Under the pieces are notes generated by a model. The model worked only from the letters and a program-made list of their open reading frames with translations, was not told the origin of the DNA and ran no database searches. This document shows positions 32,863-40,545 of a stretch of DNA of 64,000 bases, piece by piece (the stretch's first letter is position 1; every line of letters starts with the position of its first letter). Source of the DNA: an uncultured Prevotellaceae bacterium (GTDB lineage Bacteria > Bacteroidota > Bacteroidia > Bacteroidales > Bacteroidaceae); contig CAMKSE010000001.1 in assembly GCA_946415365.1 (NCBI GenBank), positions 186,001-250,000 on the forward strand. The letters are read 5' to 3'. Made by a program: the position numbers and the translations under genes.

Positions 32863-33545
32863 TGCTTTATAATGGAATCAACATACAGCTCGCGACTGAT
32901 TTTCCTCTGATTTGGGTGATATACATCAAGCAACTTCATTCCATCTTTTTCATAAACATGAATAACTCCATCATCCCGATAGATAGGCTCAGCATTAATA
33001 CCCACCAAATCATTCTTGAACAATTCGAAAGTATAGCCAAAGATGATAATTTGCGGATCGTACATCTTGATTTGTTCCAGCAGAATGTCCCGCCAGTTTG
33101 TATATGCCAATCGTATTTTCTCACTATCACTTTGTGTATATCCAGGCATTTTGCTCACATTGATATACGCAATATTCTTTAGAACATCTGCCATACCTGT
33201 GTCGTCACGTATCCAGTCCATGTCTTTCCATAGGCAGCGTTTTATGATGCCGTATGTGACATAGATTATCGGTTGCCAAGTCTTATTCTTCCAAGCATTA
33301 TCTTTCTCGAAAAGTTCAGACATATCCCATCCTCCTCCACAAGTGATTCCATTCTCGTCAATATCATCCCAAGGCTCTTTTAATACCCACATGATGCGTG
33401 GCGACGATTTCAGATATTTATCAATATCTGTAACGCCATCCGTTACAGGCTTACATGTTTCATTGACAAGCCCAAGTTCATTCGCTTTTCTCCAGATTCT
33501 CTCAGACATGTCTGCTCGCAGTTTTTTCAGATTCTTTGCGTCCAT
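32853..33545 (-). CDS. Cytoplasmic protein with possible uracil-DNA-glycosylase-like fold
   Basis: 230 aa, AT-rich, no signal peptide. IMWVLKEPWDD at ~50-60 and LLDVYHPNQRKIS near the C-terminus sit where UDG-superfamily enzymes have their N-terminal catalytic motif and their HP motif; IIIFGYTFELFKNDL would be the central strand. The similarity is weak and by eye, so function is open. It is the first gene of an operon with the exported protein at 31279 and has a long structured leader. The combination of a nuclease-fold-like protein and an exported protein in a transferred operon is unusual. Confidence 0.5.
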   Translation of the reverse strand: MDAKNLKKLRADMSERIWRKANELGLVNETCKPVTDGVTDIDKYLKSSPRIMWVLKEPWDDIDENGITCGGGWDMSELFEKDNAWKNKTWQPIIYVTYGIIKRCLWKDMDWIRDDTGMADVLKNIAYINVSKMPGYTQSDSEKIRLAYTNWRDILLEQIKMYDPQIIIFGYTFELFKNDLVGINAEPIYRDDGVIHVYEKDGMKLLDVYHPNQRKISRELYVDSIIKQCL

Positions 33546-33602
33546 TATTTTATCTGTCGTTTAATCATTACTTTATCTGAGGCTTGCTTTTACTTACAAA
33601 GA

Positions 33603-33778
33603 ATAGCGCAGCCTCTGCCATATGTTCTCTCAGGCTTGCGACAGCCCCTTGTACCCTATGGAGAAGTCTGCGCTATAAACGCATACTCCTTGGGTTCAAG
33701 GTTTGCTCGTTAATTCTTTCCGAGGTCGCAATTCGAGAGAACAATTGAGCAATATGTCTTTGCACTCCTTGCGGATTG
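33603..33778 (-). ncRNA. Structured 5' leader RNA with crossing helices
   Basis: A TATATTTG -7 box at 33785-33792 starts a ~230-nt leader for the gene at 33545. Helix A pairs ATAGCGCAG (33603-33611) with CTGCGCTAT (33668-33676). Helix B pairs TGTTCTCTC..TTGCGAC (33624-33643) with GTCGCAA..GAGAGAACA (33726-33743), 16 bp with a small internal loop. CCTTG/CAAGG (33688-33701) is a third hairpin. Helices A and B cross, so they form a pseudoknot or exclude each other. This is how a switch or attenuator would look. I do not recognise a known riboswitch. Confidence 0.65.
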
Positions 33779-33784
33779 CGGGTG

Positions 33785-33792
33785 CAAATATA
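33785..33792 (-). promoter_or_regulatory. -7 box of the leader RNA
   Basis: Minus-strand TATATTTG. Confidence 0.55.
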
Positions 33793-33894
33793 CGAAAAAT
33801 ATTCCAATGATGAATGATAAAGACGAAAAAAATGAAAGAATAGGGAATCCTTTATCGAAGGTATACGTAAGGAACAGGGGAAAAGGTACGGGCA

Positions 33895-33938
33895 AACAGG
33901 GAGCGAGACGGCATGTAACAGGGAGCGAGACGGCATGT
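33895..33938. repeat. Perfect tandem duplication of 22 bp
   Basis: AACAGGGAGCGAGACGGCAT GT occurs twice in direct succession (33895-33916 and 33917-33938). Noncoding, upstream of the leader promoter. Confidence 0.85.
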
Positions 33939-33951
33939 CTCTCAATTCGAA

Positions 33952-33979
33952 CGCCCGCCCGCACAAATTAGGGCGGGCG
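33952..33979 (-). terminator. GC-rich hairpin after the HU-like gene
   Basis: CGCCCGCCC and GGGCGGGCG form a 9-bp stem with a 10-nt loop. It lies 59-86 bp downstream of the minus-strand HU-like gene and may end its transcript. Confidence 0.5.
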
Positions 33980-34020
33980 CCCTTATATATTGGAGCACCC
34001 GCCCTTATATGCTGGAGCGG
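33978..34020. repeat. Imperfect tandem duplication with 22-bp period
   Basis: CGCCCTTATATATTGGAGCA and CGCCCTTATATGCTGGAGCG are adjacent copies, starting at 33978 and 34000. The period equals that of the unrelated repeat at 33895. Confidence 0.7.
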
Positions 34021-34037
34021 TCGGTCGAAACCGAGTT

Positions 34038-34673
34038 TTATTCTTTAGTACTATTCTTTTTAGGGAAGTAGAGCCAGCGGCGGCTTTCGCGTACCTTCCA
34101 CAGACGCGGATGTTCGCCCTTGCAGAGGCTGTCGAGATAGGCTTTGGCAGAGTCGCGCTTCAGTCCGCTGAATATCATAAACTCTGGAATCGTTGCATAG
34201 CCCAGCCGCATGCAGCGACGCAAAGCCTCGTCCATTGCCTTCTCGTCGTACATCTGGCTGTTTCCCACCTGAGCCTCACTCTTGCGATAGCCCTCGCGGT
34301 TCTTGCCACCTTCCTTGATGAATTCCTTGGAAGGGATAAACTCAATGCCCGCATACTCAATGTCTCTGCCATGAATGGTCTTGGGGTCGGTATGCTCACC
34401 CAGTAGTTTCAACTTGGGGGCAAAAGAGCCGATGGGTGTTTCCACGCGGTAGCCGTCTGACAGCCAGAGGCCAACAACGTCTATCACTACGTCGAACACC
34501 ATCTGCAACTCTCCTGTACGCAGGTTGCGATACTTGTTGCAGAAATCTTCCAGTTGCTTGAAGCTCTTCTTACGGCCTTTTGCCGGGCGCACATAGAGCA
34601 GCGGCTTGCCGTCCTCACCCTTCGTTGGGCGAGGATGAATCTCAAATTCTATTCCGTCAGTCTTACGTGGCAT
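34038..34673 (-). CDS. HU-like DNA-binding protein
   Basis: 211 aa. N-terminal ~125 residues follow the Bacteroidetes HU-like pattern (FEIHPRPTKGEDGKPLLYVR, then RTGELQMVFDVVIDVVGLWL and VETPIGSFAPKL). The C-terminal part (DEALRRCMRLGYATIPEFMI, FSGLKRDSAKAYLDSLCKGE) resembles a small helix-turn-helix domain, so the protein may bind DNA at two sites. A minus-strand TAACTTTG lies ~20 bp upstream (34694-34701). Probably a nucleoid-associated or island-encoded DNA-binding protein. The last codons read KKNSTKE. Confidence 0.72.
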   Translation of the reverse strand: MPRKTDGIEFEIHPRPTKGEDGKPLLYVRPAKGRKKSFKQLEDFCNKYRNLRTGELQMVFDVVIDVVGLWLSDGYRVETPIGSFAPKLKLLGEHTDPKTIHGRDIEYAGIEFIPSKEFIKEGGKNREGYRKSEAQVGNSQMYDEKAMDEALRRCMRLGYATIPEFMIFSGLKRDSAKAYLDSLCKGEHPRLWKVRESRRWLYFPKKNSTKE

Positions 34674-34733
34674 AATAATTCCATTTTAGATTGCAAAGTT
34701 ACAAAAAAATGAGGAAGAATCCAAATATTTTCG

Positions 34734-34741
34734 TAACTTTG
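34734..34741 (+). promoter_or_regulatory. -7 box for the ElaA-like gene
   Basis: TAACTTTG, 16 bp before the ATG at 34758. A divergent box of the same sequence (34694-34701, minus) serves the HU-like gene. Confidence 0.6.
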
Positions 34742-34757
34742 CACCATAATTTTGAAT

Positions 34758-35213
34758 ATGGTACTCGAGCAAGAATTAGTATTACACAAGAAATCGTTCC
34801 AGGAGTTGACAGTGGATGAGCTGTATGAACTCCTCAGAGTACGTAGCGAGGTATTCGTGGTTGAGCAGAACTGCGTTTATCAGGACATGGACGGGGACGA
34901 CCAGAAGTCCATCCACTTGTGGCTGACAGTCGCAGACAAGATCGTTGCTTTGGCTCGTGTATGCCCTGCCGGTACTCACATGAAGGAGATTTCGATAGGC
35001 AGAGTCATCACTACCGAACGAGGCAAAGGGTACGGCCAGCAGATTATGCTACATGCCATCGATGCTGCCGTAGAACATTTCGGTGCAACACTTATAGACA
35101 TTGAGGCACAGGAATATGCCAGAGGATTCTATGAAAGCGTAGGATTCAAGCAGTCATCAGACACCTTCATGCTCGATGGCATTCCTCATATTAAAATGAC
35201 TTGGACGAAATAG
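34758..35213 (+). CDS. ElaA-like GNAT acetyltransferase
   Basis: 151 aa from the ATG at 34758. The N-terminal stretch VDELYELLRVRSEVFVVEQN CVYQDMDGDD is the ElaA signature, and IGRVITTERGKGYGQQIM holds the acetyl-CoA pyrophosphate loop (R-G-x-G-Y-G). Cytoplasmic acyl transfer to an unknown amine. It is the first gene of a long plus-strand run; the next gene begins 6 bp after its stop. Confidence 0.82.
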   Translation: MVLEQELVLHKKSFQELTVDELYELLRVRSEVFVVEQNCVYQDMDGDDQKSIHLWLTVADKIVALARVCPAGTHMKEISIGRVITTERGKGYGQQIMLHAIDAAVEHFGATLIDIEAQEYARGFYESVGFKQSSDTFMLDGIPHIKMTWTK

Positions 35214-35219
35214 AAGCGT

Positions 35220-36260
35220 ATGAATCCGATAGCCATCCGACTTCTCAACCAACAGCTGATTGCTCCTCAGTTCAGTGATCCTGCGGAGGTAGTCCATTAT
35301 ATGGGTGCCATGCAGGCGCAGGAGTATCGTCTGATGCGGTGGGCTGTGGAAATGCGGACAAGCAAACCGTCACACAAAGCATTCAAGAAAGCTTTTGACG
35401 AAGGTAGGATTATTCGTCTTCACCTGATGCGAGGCACGTGGCAACTGGTTTCTGCTGAGGACTATTGGCTAATGATAGATCTCTTTGCACCCAAGGCTAT
35501 CGCCGTGACGAAGGGCTGGATGAGCAGCAACAAGATCAGCATTTCTGACGAGGAACTGATGCGCGTCCGTGACATCTTCGCCCAAACGGCTGCCGATTTG
35601 GGGAGTGTTACGAAAGAGGATTTAGTACGTGCTTTGGCAGAGAAAGACATAAGTTTGGATGACCATAGGCTGTCGTACCATATCCGTATGGCCGAGATGT
35701 CAGGAACGCTTTGCAGCGGAGAACTGTTACCAATGAAAGCTTCATATGCGCTTACTGCCAACAAAGTGAAGCCGATAGTGCAGATGGACAAGGACGAAGC
35801 CCTGGCATACTTTACTCGCAAATACTTCCAAAGCCGTCAACCTGCTACGTTGGAGGACTTCGTATGGTGGTCAGGTTTGAATATTAGTGATTGCAGAAAA
35901 GGCATAGAACTATTAGGCAACACCATCCTTGTAGAACGTTGGAAAGGCAGAGACTATTACCTAACCGACGACTGTCGCACACGAGGCTTCAGAAAGGGCA
36001 AGTTTCTCCTGATTCCTTCTTACGACGAATATCTTATCAGTTACAAGAGCCGTGATGTCGTGCTGCCTCCAGAACATAGGCATCATGCCCATAATAACAG
36101 TGGCATTTTCCAACCCATTATAGCTTACAACGGCACCATCTGTGGCAACTGGTCACCTTTCAAAAACGACTGTCAGGTGACGTTTTTTGAGGACGCCTAC
36201 ATTCAAGATGATGTCAATGAGGCGTGGCAAACTTACAAAGTATATTGCAATAAAAAATAA
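35220..36260 (+). CDS. Winged-helix DNA-binding protein of the YcaQ/AlkX-like family (HTH_42)
   Basis: 346 aa. YMGAMQAQEYRLMRWAVEMR near the N-terminus and IIRLHLMRGTWQLVSAEDYW are typical of the HTH_42 (DUF1006) family, which includes DNA-crosslink glycosylases such as YcaQ and AlkX. LLIPSYDEYLISYKSRDVVL near the end is also conserved. Members carry several winged helices and act on DNA; glycosylase activity here is inferred and the QxQ-type catalytic motif appears as MQAQE. Close spacing on both sides suggests an operon. Confidence 0.75.
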   Translation: MNPIAIRLLNQQLIAPQFSDPAEVVHYMGAMQAQEYRLMRWAVEMRTSKPSHKAFKKAFDEGRIIRLHLMRGTWQLVSAEDYWLMIDLFAPKAIAVTKGWMSSNKISISDEELMRVRDIFAQTAADLGSVTKEDLVRALAEKDISLDDHRLSYHIRMAEMSGTLCSGELLPMKASYALTANKVKPIVQMDKDEALAYFTRKYFQSRQPATLEDFVWWSGLNISDCRKGIELLGNTILVERWKGRDYYLTDDCRTRGFRKGKFLLIPSYDEYLISYKSRDVVLPPEHRHHAHNNSGIFQPIIAYNGTICGNWSPFKNDCQVTFFEDAYIQDDVNEAWQTYKVYCNKK

Positions 36261-36265
36261 ATGAT

Positions 36266-36802
36266 ATGAAAAGAGTAATAGTTATTTCCACGAGCCTTCG
36301 TCATGGCTCAAACAGCGACATGCTCGCTGACCAGTTCGTGGAAGGAGCCAAGGCTGCTGGAAACGATGTAGAGAAAATTACACTTGCTGGCAAGAACATA
36401 CAGTTCTGTAAAGGTTGTTTGGCTTGTCAGAAACTAGGTCGCTGTGTCATCAACGATGACGTGAACGACATTATGGCGAAAGTGCTTCAGGCCGACGCCA
36501 TCTGTTGGGCTACTCCTATCTACTATTACGAGATGAGTGGTCAGATGAAGACACTCATAGACCGCATGAACGCTATGTATGAACTGGACTACCAGTTCCG
36601 TGATGTCTATCTGCTGACTACGGCTGCAGATGATGACGAGCAGACACCCAAGCGCGCTGAGAATGGGCTTGGCGGATGGATAGTCTGTTATCCAGAGAGC
36701 CGTCTGGCAGGAACAATCTTCTGCGGTGGTGTAAATGAGCCTCATGCGATAGAGGATAATCCCAAGCTTCAGGAGGCATACGAATTGGGGATGAATGTAT
36801 AA
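36266..36802 (+). CDS. Flavodoxin-fold NAD(P)H-dependent FMN oxidoreductase
   Basis: 178 aa. STSLRHGSNSDMLADQFVEG is the FMN-binding loop of the NADPH-dependent FMN reductase family; FCKGCLACQKLGRCVINDDV is a Cys-rich segment found in the iron-sulfur flavoprotein-like subgroup; CWATPIYYYEMSGQMKTLID contacts flavin. Catalyses flavin-dependent reduction of quinones or other acceptors in the cytoplasm. It starts 5 bp after the preceding stop and is followed by a terminator hairpin. Confidence 0.83.
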   Translation: MKRVIVISTSLRHGSNSDMLADQFVEGAKAAGNDVEKITLAGKNIQFCKGCLACQKLGRCVINDDVNDIMAKVLQADAICWATPIYYYEMSGQMKTLIDRMNAMYELDYQFRDVYLLTTAADDDEQTPKRAENGLGGWIVCYPESRLAGTIFCGGVNEPHAIEDNPKLQEAYELGMNV

Positions 36803-36815
36803 CCCAATAATTCAT

Positions 36816-36850
36816 AAATCCCAAAGCAGAATTGTAATGCTTTGGGAATT
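36816..36850 (+). terminator. Hairpin terminator
   Basis: AAATCCCAAAGCA and TGCTTTGGGAATTT flank a short loop and are followed by T-rich sequence; nearly the same stem as at 19561. Confidence 0.65.
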
Positions 36851-36890
36851 TTTGAGTACTTTTGTGCCCTGAATTAATAAGATATGTGAT

Positions 36891-37100
36891 ATGGACTACC
36901 TGCCGAAAGATCCTGCCATACTGGTTTCGAGCGTGAATATGCTCCTGAGAGACGAGGAGTTTGACACGCTGGAATCGCTGTGCTACAACTTCGGCACGGA
37001 GCCGAAAGAGATAAAGAATTACCTTTACGGGCACGGATTTGTGTATAGTGAGAAGCAGAAGCAATTTCGCCCGATTGGTTATGACGCAGTAACAAGATGA
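36891..37100 (+). CDS. DUF4250 family protein
   Basis: 69 aa. DPAILVSSVNMLLRDEEFDT, LESLCYNFGTEPKEIKNYLY and GFVYSEKQKQFRPIGYD match DUF4250, a small all-helical family of Bacteroidetes and Firmicutes with no known function. A TACTTTTG box lies ~35 bp upstream. Its stop codon overlaps the start of the next gene (ATGA). Confidence 0.82.
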   Translation: MDYLPKDPAILVSSVNMLLRDEEFDTLESLCYNFGTEPKEIKNYLYGHGFVYSEKQKQFRPIGYDAVTR

Positions 37101-37342
37101 TAACAAAAGATAGTATCGAGACCGCCTACAGTTTCCTGCATCAAAAGCAGCGCATCTATGTTCATTCCACGCTCGACTGGCAGAAGGATGACATAGAGCT
37201 GGCCATTTCCGACTATGCCAATGACATGAGCCAGGAACTGTATGACACCATCAGTGGTGGCAGGACCGACTTTCTCCGTGACCACAAACGGTTTCAGGAG
37301 GACATCACCAGGGCTGTGGAGATACTTGAAAAGATGCTATAA
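37097..37342 (+). CDS. Hypothetical small protein
   Basis: 81 aa: MITKDSIETAYSFLHQKQRI then YVHSTLDWQKDDIELAISDY. Not recognised. Helical, charged, no membrane segment. Start and stop overlap or abut neighbours (ATGA with DUF4250; 5 bp to the next gene), so translation as part of the operon is likely. Confidence 0.65.
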   Translation: MITKDSIETAYSFLHQKQRIYVHSTLDWQKDDIELAISDYANDMSQELYDTISGGRTDFLRDHKRFQEDITRAVEILEKML

Positions 37343-37347
37343 CGAAT

Positions 37348-37878
37348 ATGGAGAATTTTGAAGAGCAATTACGCAAAGACCTGCATCAGTTCCTGCTGAG
37401 CATGAAGGAGATGGATAATAGGATGCCGGAGTGTCCTGACGTGGAGGATAAATGGGAAGAGATAGCCAAGGCCTACATTCCCGATGGCATCCGCGAGTTC
37501 CAAGACTTCCCTTCGGCCTCGCTCGGCTGGATGATGTATATCGGAATGGCTGTGGCCAAGATGTGGGACACGGAATGGGAGATATACTCAAAGATTGAAG
37601 ACCTTTACGCCTATATGCGCGACAAACGAGGCTACGATGCGATGGACGAATACATCCGCGAGGAAGTGCTGCTATTACAGGGTGTGGACTACACCGTTCT
37701 GGAAAAGGTGACTGGCGAATGTGCCTCACGGGTCTATAATGCCCTGATGCACCAGCGACTTGAACCAGGCACGAAGGAGGCCTTCAACGGCTACGTGGCC
37801 TGCCTGCACCAGCTCTATCTGATGGGAGCCGCGATGCAACTAAAGCGTATGGGGTATCACATGACAAAGATGAACTGA
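37348..37878 (+). CDS. Conserved hypothetical protein
   Basis: 176 aa, soluble and helical. WEEIAKAYIPDGIREFQDFP, SASLGWMMYIGMAVAKMWDT and YDAMDEYIREEVLLLQGVDY are the most distinctive stretches and appear typical of a Bacteroidales-restricted family; no catalytic motif is visible. The stop codon overlaps the start of the next gene by one base. Function unknown. Confidence 0.65.
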   Translation: MENFEEQLRKDLHQFLLSMKEMDNRMPECPDVEDKWEEIAKAYIPDGIREFQDFPSASLGWMMYIGMAVAKMWDTEWEIYSKIEDLYAYMRDKRGYDAMDEYIREEVLLLQGVDYTVLEKVTGECASRVYNALMHQRLEPGTKEAFNGYVACLHQLYLMGAAMQLKRMGYHMTKMN

Positions 37879-38699
37879 TGACGCTGACCTACATCTTCCA
37901 TAGCGGCTTTGTGCTCGAAACGGAGCAGTCCATCCTGGTATTCGACTACTGGCTGGATCCAAGCGGCGTGATAGGAGGTGTACTAAAGAAGGACAAGCCG
38001 CTATACGTATTCTCCAGCCATTTCCATGAAGATCACTTTTCGAGGGCTATCTTCGAGTGGAGGAAACGGAAGTCTGATATCACATACATACTCAGCAAGG
38101 ATATTCTCAGACATAGACGGGCCAACAAGGAAGAAGCCGATGCGTGGTTAGCCAAAGGTGCCTCATGGACTGACGATAGAATTTCCGTCAAGGCATTAGG
38201 TAGCACAGACAGCGGCGTTTCATGGATTGTGGAGACTGAGGGAAAGCGTATCTTCCATGCAGGTGACTTGAATAACTGGTACGCGAGATTCCTGCCTGAT
38301 GTTATGCCTGGAGAGACAATCTATAGCGAGGAACTGACGGAGCAGCGAGGGCCGTCAAGCTCGCATGAACGGCCGAGTCGCGACGGAAGTCGACAAAGTC
38401 AATTTGAAGAGGAGATTGACCCGATAGCCCACGAAAAGCAATACTTGGGCGAACTGAAAGATATACGTAAGGTGGCTGATGGCTTTGACCTTGTAATGTT
38501 CCCGATAGACGGGCGCATAGGTAATGGCTATACCCTTGGTGGCCGACAGTTCATTGAGCGCTTCAAGGTCGGCATGTTCGTTCCTATGCACTTCGTGGCC
38601 AGCGGCTTTGAATCCTCGTGGCGCATGAAAGAATTTACAGATGAGAAAGGCATTTCCTTCTGGGAGATAACCAAGGAAGGAGAAACGATAGAATTATGA
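37878..38699 (+). CDS. Metallo-beta-lactamase-fold protein carrying a palindromic insert
   Basis: 273 aa. Metal-site motifs SSHFHEDHFSRA (HxHxDH variant, ~50-60) and IFHAGDLNNWY are clear; FPIDGRIGNGYTLGGRQFIE and PMHF complete a UlaG-like hydrolase of unknown substrate. About 21 residues (TEQRGPSSSHERPSRDGSRQ) between ELTE and EEEIDPIAHE come from a palindromic element (38339-38402) inserted in frame. The insertion is on the surface side between conserved blocks, so activity may survive. The start overlaps the previous stop and the end overlaps the next start (ATGA). Confidence 0.8.
   Translation: MTLTYIFHSGFVLETEQSILVFDYWLDPSGVIGGVLKKDKPLYVFSSHFHEDHFSRAIFEWRKRKSDITYILSKDILRHRRANKEEADAWLAKGASWTDDRISVKALGSTDSGVSWIVETEGKRIFHAGDLNNWYARFLPDVMPGETIYSEELTEQRGPSSSHERPSRDGSRQSQFEEEIDPIAHEKQYLGELKDIRKVADGFDLVMFPIDGRIGNGYTLGGRQFIERFKVGMFVPMHFVASGFESSWRMKEFTDEKGISFWEITKEGETIEL
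38339..38402 (+). repeat. Palindromic element copy inside the first MBL gene
   Basis: GGAGCAGCGAGGGCCGTCAA, GCTCGCATGAACGGCCGAGT, CGCGACGGAAGTCGACAAAG TC. Closest to the copy at 26811. Inserted in frame. Confidence 0.78.
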
Positions 38700-39628
38700 A
38701 GTGGACAGTATTATCAGATAATCGAAGCAATGACAGCCGTCTCTTTACAGAGCATGGGCTTTCTATCCTGTTGGAAACGACGAACGAGCGAGAGCAATGT
38801 GATGCTCGCATCAACATTGCCGAGCGAGGAGGAGTTCGACATAGTCAAACAGAGCGGCACAAGATTCTGCTTGATACTGGAGCAAGTGACGTGTTTATAA
38901 AAAATGCAGAGCAGTTGGGTCTAGACCTCAGCACAGTTGACTATGTTTTCATTTCTCACGGACATAGTGACCACGCAGGCGGTTTACGATATTTCTTGGA
39001 GCAGAACACTAAAGCAAAGGTCATTGTTTCGCCTGATGCCATAAGCGGTAAGTTTTACTCTAAACGGAACTATCTGCATAGTATAACGACGGTGTGGCCA
39101 GAGAGCATAAAGAACAGGCTTATAACTGTAGAAAAGGGAGGAGCCTGCGATGTTGATAACATCGTAGGAGGGCATCCATGCGAGATTCTTGGACGAGCCA
39201 AGCGGCAGAGCCGAGCGGTAGATGGCCTCTATATAATAGCCCATATCCCACAGATTTATCCAATGCCAAAAGGAAATGCACACCTTTTTGTGAAAGATGC
39301 TAATGGCGAATATGTGAATGATGATTTCCGTCATGAACTTGCTTTATATACTGATGGCCTCTTGTTCACGGGCTGCGCTCATAGCGGACTGGAGAATATT
39401 CTTGCTGCTTGCCCTTATCCTGTAAATTTTGTAGTAGGTGGTTTTCACTTACTCGATGGTCAGGAATCGGAAGAAGAACTACAGGAACTGGCAGAAAGAC
39501 TGAAAGAACAATATCCAACGACACGGTTCTATACCAGCCATTGCACAGGTGATAATGTGTTTGAGGTAATGAAGGGCGTGATGGGAGAACAACTACAGTC
39601 CTTCAGATGTGGAACTATAATAGAATAA
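38696..39628 (+). CDS. Metallo-beta-lactamase-fold hydrolase carrying two inserts
   Basis: 310 aa. Metal site FISHGHSDHAGGLRYF (HxHxDH), KILLDTGASDVFIKNAEQLG before it, LFTGCAHSGLENIL and VVGGFHLLDG after it; this is the MBL subgroup related to 7,8-dihydropterin-6-methyl-aminobenzene-phosphate synthase-like proteins. Two insertions are visible: ~25 residues (NEREQCDARINIAERGGVRH then SQTER) from a palindromic element at 38786-38849, and KRQSRA from the 19-bp motif at 39200. Both keep the frame. Function unknown; the metal ligands are intact. Confidence 0.78.
   Translation: MKWTVLSDNRSNDSRLFTEHGLSILLETTNEREQCDARINIAERGGVRHSQTERHKILLDTGASDVFIKNAEQLGLDLSTVDYVFISHGHSDHAGGLRYFLEQNTKAKVIVSPDAISGKFYSKRNYLHSITTVWPESIKNRLITVEKGGACDVDNIVGGHPCEILGRAKRQSRAVDGLYIIAHIPQIYPMPKGNAHLFVKDANGEYVNDDFRHELALYTDGLLFTGCAHSGLENILAACPYPVNFVVGGFHLLDGQESEEELQELAERLKEQYPTTRFYTSHCTGDNVFEVMKGVMGEQLQSFRCGTIIE
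38786..38849 (+). repeat. Palindromic element copy inside the second MBL gene
   Basis: GAGCGAGAGCAATGTGATG, loop CTCG, CATCAACATTGCCGAGCG then GGAGTTCGACATAGTCAAA. The stem CAATGT-GATG/CATCAACATTG differs in sequence from those at 26811 and 20572 but keeps pairing. Confidence 0.75.
39200..39218 (+). repeat. 19-bp GC-rich motif, copy 3 (in coding sequence)
   Basis: AAGCGGCAGAGCCGAGCGG, identical to copy 1. Translates as KRQSRA within the MBL gene. Confidence 0.75.
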
Positions 39629-39632
39629 TTGT

Positions 39633-39896
39633 ATGTTAGAACATATCGCAGATTTCACGGCATGGCCGATACTCACAGGCGTATTCATCGGCTATATTGC
39701 TAACCGTATTATGAGTGGTGAGGGTAAAGGCTGTTGCATGAACCTGATTATTGGTATCATTGGGAGTTATGTCGGGACTTTCATCAGCCATTTACTGAAC
39801 ATCGAACTGCTTGGCAAAGGCTATCTCACCAACTTTGTATTCTGTGTTGTTGGTGCTGTAACAGTATTGTGGCTCTGGAGGAAACTGTTTGACTAA
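39633..39896 (+). CDS. GlsB/YeaQ/YmgE-type small membrane protein
   Basis: 87 aa with three membrane helices. ILTGVFIGYIANRIMSGEGK, GCCMNLIIGIIGSYVGTFIS and VLWLWRKLF follow the transglycosylase-associated protein family pattern (GxxxG-rich helices). Members are stress-linked inner-membrane proteins of uncertain role. Starts 4 bp after the previous stop. Its stop lies 4 bp before the next ATG. Confidence 0.78.
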   Translation: MLEHIADFTAWPILTGVFIGYIANRIMSGEGKGCCMNLIIGIIGSYVGTFISHLLNIELLGKGYLTNFVFCVVGAVTVLWLWRKLFD

Positions 39897-39900
39897 AAGC

Positions 39901-40401
39901 ATGAGGAGGATTATCAGAGAAGCCCAACCGTCGGACATGGCTGATATTATGAAGGTCATGGATGCTGCGAAGATGATTATGCGGCAGTCCGGTAATATGT
40001 ACCAATGGGGAGATGGCTATCCTTCTGAGGCAGTCATTACGGCTGATATGGAACGGAATGGCGGTTTTATCATTGTGGATGATGGTTGCATTGTAGGCTA
40101 TTTTGCTTTTCTACCCTCCCCAGAACCGACTTATGCCAAGATCAATGAAGGTAAGTGGATAGATGATACGCAATCTTATCATGTCATCCATCGCATTGCC
40201 AGCTACCCCGATGCTCACGGCATCTTTAGCAGCATCATGGAGTTCTGTTTCTCCAACGACGAGAACATCCGCATAGACACCCATCGCGACAACAAGATTA
40301 TGCAGCACAACATCTTGAAGCACGGCTTCACCTATTGCGGTATCATCTATCTGCTGTCTGGTGACGAACGATTAGCTTACCAAAAGGTCGTCAATCGTTA
40401 A
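39901..40401 (+). CDS. GNAT acetyltransferase
   Basis: 166 aa from the ATG at 39901 (a TTG at 39889 is possible). IREAQPSDMADIMKVMDAAK, then YQWGDGYPSEAVITADMERN, GYFAFLPSPEPTYAKI and RIDTHRDNKIMQHNILKHGF are typical of a Bacteroidales GNAT group. The pyrophosphate loop (YPDAHGIFSSIMEF) is a weak version of the consensus. Acyl acceptor unknown. Its 3' end overlaps by 11 bp the minus-strand 49-aa gene, so the two are convergent. Confidence 0.78.
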   Translation: MRRIIREAQPSDMADIMKVMDAAKMIMRQSGNMYQWGDGYPSEAVITADMERNGGFIIVDDGCIVGYFAFLPSPEPTYAKINEGKWIDDTQSYHVIHRIASYPDAHGIFSSIMEFCFSNDENIRIDTHRDNKIMQHNILKHGFTYCGIIYLLSGDERLAYQKVVNR

Positions 40402-40540
40402 TATACGATTTGGTGGTCATGTCATAGTACAGGGCTTCCAACTCGGCTAGAGTCAGTTTCTCCACACTATGTTCGATGATGCGAATTAATTCATCGCACC
40501 GATAATCTTCAGATTGGGTGAATTTGTTCATGTATGCCAT
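40391..40540 (-). CDS. 49-aa conserved small protein, paralog 2
   Basis: MAYMNKFTQSEDYRCDELIR, IIEHSVEKLTLAELEALYYD, MTTKSYIND; the last 31 residues are identical to paralog 1 at 29516. It starts 5 bp after the TauE-like stop on the same strand, so it is likely cotranscribed with that gene. Conservation of sequence and length supports a real gene. Function unknown. Confidence 0.7.
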   Translation of the reverse strand: MAYMNKFTQSEDYRCDELIRIIEHSVEKLTLAELEALYYDMTTKSYIND

Positions 40541-40545
40541 AGTTC

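Noticed and set aside
33603..33778. 6S RNA
   Set aside because: Length is similar, but I cannot show the single long helix with central bubble; the crossing helices argue for a different fold. Left open only as an unlikely alternative.
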